A DNA stretch of 5,498 nucleotides from JBBRXJ01 sp038248505. Its GTDB lineage: Bacteria > Bacteroidota > Bacteroidia > Bacteroidales > JBBRXJ01. Positions within the stretch are counted from its first letter, which is position 1. Each line of letters starts with the position of its first letter. Of the stretch, positions 4,790 to 5,498 are shown piece after piece. Below the pieces are notes generated by a model, which did not search any database, was not told the DNA's origin, and saw only the letters and a program-made list of their open reading frames with translations. The translations under genes were made by a program, and so were the position numbers. The stretch covers positions 1-5,498 of the forward strand of contig JBBRXJ010000119.1 in assembly GCA_038248505.1 (NCBI GenBank), read 5' to 3'.

Positions 4790-5498
4790 CGGGCCCATTG
4801 GCCATTTGGATTGATCTCGAAATAGACCCAATTCAATTTATTGGTTACGGCCATGTCAATTGCTGCGAAACGAAGGCCATACTCAGCAGTCAGCGAGTAT
4901 ATCTTACTGCGAATATCGTCGGGGAGGGCAATTTCCTCGTAAATAACGTCAGCCATGTTGTTCCGCCTAATGTCGCAGCGTTGGCTGCCATCTTCCAGTG
5001 CAATGAGCTTTACAGCATGCACGTCTGAGTCGACGACTGTAATCCTTACATCATAGGCCTTATCGATCAACTCTTGGAAGAGTGTCGGACAGGTGCCCAA
5101 ATCTGATAAATCTGACATCTGTTGTCGTGTGACCTCGCTTGTGTAAATTAGAGATGTTTCATTTTCGCTAGTGTCACTAAGAAGTCCGTGAGATAGTGGT
5201 TTTGCAATCATTTTTTGGTCACACGTGTTAAAGAACTCTTCGAGTTCTTTTGGATCTTGAGTAACCAGTGTTGAAGGGATGGTGAATCCATGACGAAGGG
5301 CGGTGCTAAGTTGTTCGACTTTATGAGACGCTTTGGAATTTGCTGATGGATGGTTCATCCATTTATCGGCGGGAATATGAGCAAAGAAGCCCTCAAGGGC
5401 TTCTGACCACTCGTCTAGCGCATAGTTTGTCTCGGATTCGTTCCCGTACCATCCTACCGCCTTGAGTCGCTCTGGTCTGCGATACCACACCGCCGAAA
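4714..5498 (-). CDS. MvdC/MvdD-like ATP-grasp ribosomal-peptide ligase, 5' end outside window, 3' end replaced
   Basis: Enzymes of this family use ATP to close ester or amide bonds between side chains of a ribosomally made precursor (graspetides such as microviridin). The gene enters from the right edge; the frame is open through 5498, so the usual first 60 or so residues lie outside. Counting from the Val codon at 5490, visible are VWYRRPERL (1-9), WMNHPSA (44-50), SHKVEQL (55-61) with FTIPSTLVTQDP (69-80), the nucleotide-binding IAKPL (Lys97), LFQELI (137-142) with YDVRITVV (146-153), DIRR (173-176), LRFAAID (206-212), and the metal-binding FEINPNGQW (224-232). Relatives continue W-[LI]-E and 25-40 more residues. 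Here, after Ala233 (4792), the sequence switches to RILIVLKYSLQ and ends at 4714, all encoded by the antisense of an IS1595 fragment. Base composition is visibly richer in G+C than trxB or the phosphofructokinase. The product is probably inactive. Confidence 0.85.
   Translation of the reverse strand, partial: SAVWYRRPERLKAVGWYGNESETNYALDEWSEALEGFFAHIPADKWMNHPSANSKASHKVEQLSTALRHGFTIPSTLVTQDPKELEEFFNTCDQKMIAKPLSHGLLSDTSENETSLIYTSEVTRQQMSDLSDLGTCPTLFQELIDKAYDVRITVVDSDVHAVKLIALEDGSQRCDIRRNNMADVIYEEIALPDDIRSKIYSLTAEYGLRFAAIDMAVTNKLNWVYFEINPNGQWARILIVLKYSLQLSSVVNFEIKSVNS

Noticed and set aside
20..4796. Cloning-vector polylinker, suggested by CTCGAG at 21-26 and GGGCCC at 4791-4796
   Set aside because: The sites are isolated, far apart and set in natural-looking sequence; CTCGAG is part of a larger palindrome. 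Misassembly at 4790 remains possible but is not indicated by these sites.
4798..5028. A 76-codon plus-strand frame opposite the ATP-grasp gene
   Set aside because: The minus-strand frame carries the ATP-grasp motifs; the plus frame is antisense with no features of its own.
1..5498. CRISPR array
   Set aside because: No regularly spaced direct repeats are present; the only clustered repeats (3046-3150) are short, imperfect and irregular.

Overview
The window looks like chromosomal DNA from an AT-rich member of the Bacteroidota, possibly a sphingobacterial or cytophagal lineage. A near-perfect Bacteroidota-type promoter (TTTG, 21 bp, TATATTTG) sits upstream of a tRNA gene. Start codons lack clear Shine-Dalgarno sequences, and TrxB and the phosphofructokinase resemble the versions I know from this phylum. 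I cannot name the species from sequence alone.

Layout, left to right. (1) 1-109: a strong hairpin and non-coding sequence. (2) 109-717, minus strand: the C-terminal remnant of a large Bacteroidota protein with an HExxH-like metallopeptidase domain, whose first metal-binding His is now Tyr. (3) 751-922, minus strand: tRNA-Pro(GGG) with its own promoter and rho-independent terminator. (4) 946-1987, plus strand: trxB, with a TAAATTTG -7 box and a GTGTAA-N6-TTACAC palindrome where the -33 box should be. (5) 2081-3044, minus strand: a sodium-dependent BASS-family transporter broken by two nonsense codons and a frameshift. (6) 3046-3150: REP-like repeat debris. (7) 3158-4411, minus strand: a PPi-type 6-phosphofructokinase with a strong terminator. 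(8) 4412-4711: AT-rich, with one possible 34-codon membrane peptide. (9) 4712-5498: the N-terminal start of an IS1595-family transposase (plus) abutting, at a sharp junction near 4790, the 3' side of an MvdC/MvdD-like ATP-grasp peptide ligase gene (minus) that runs off the right edge.

Two protein genes look intact and are housekeeping: trxB (thiol redox) and the phosphofructokinase (glycolysis/gluconeogenesis). The other three recognisable protein loci are truncated, mutated or chimeric. The dominant theme is therefore gene decay and IS-linked rearrangement around a conserved core, as seen in genomes undergoing reduction. I see no complete novel system. The best lead is the graspetide-type ATP-grasp ligase cut by an IS1595 remnant, whose precursor-peptide genes, if present, lie beyond the right edge. 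The second lead is the palindrome over the trxB promoter.
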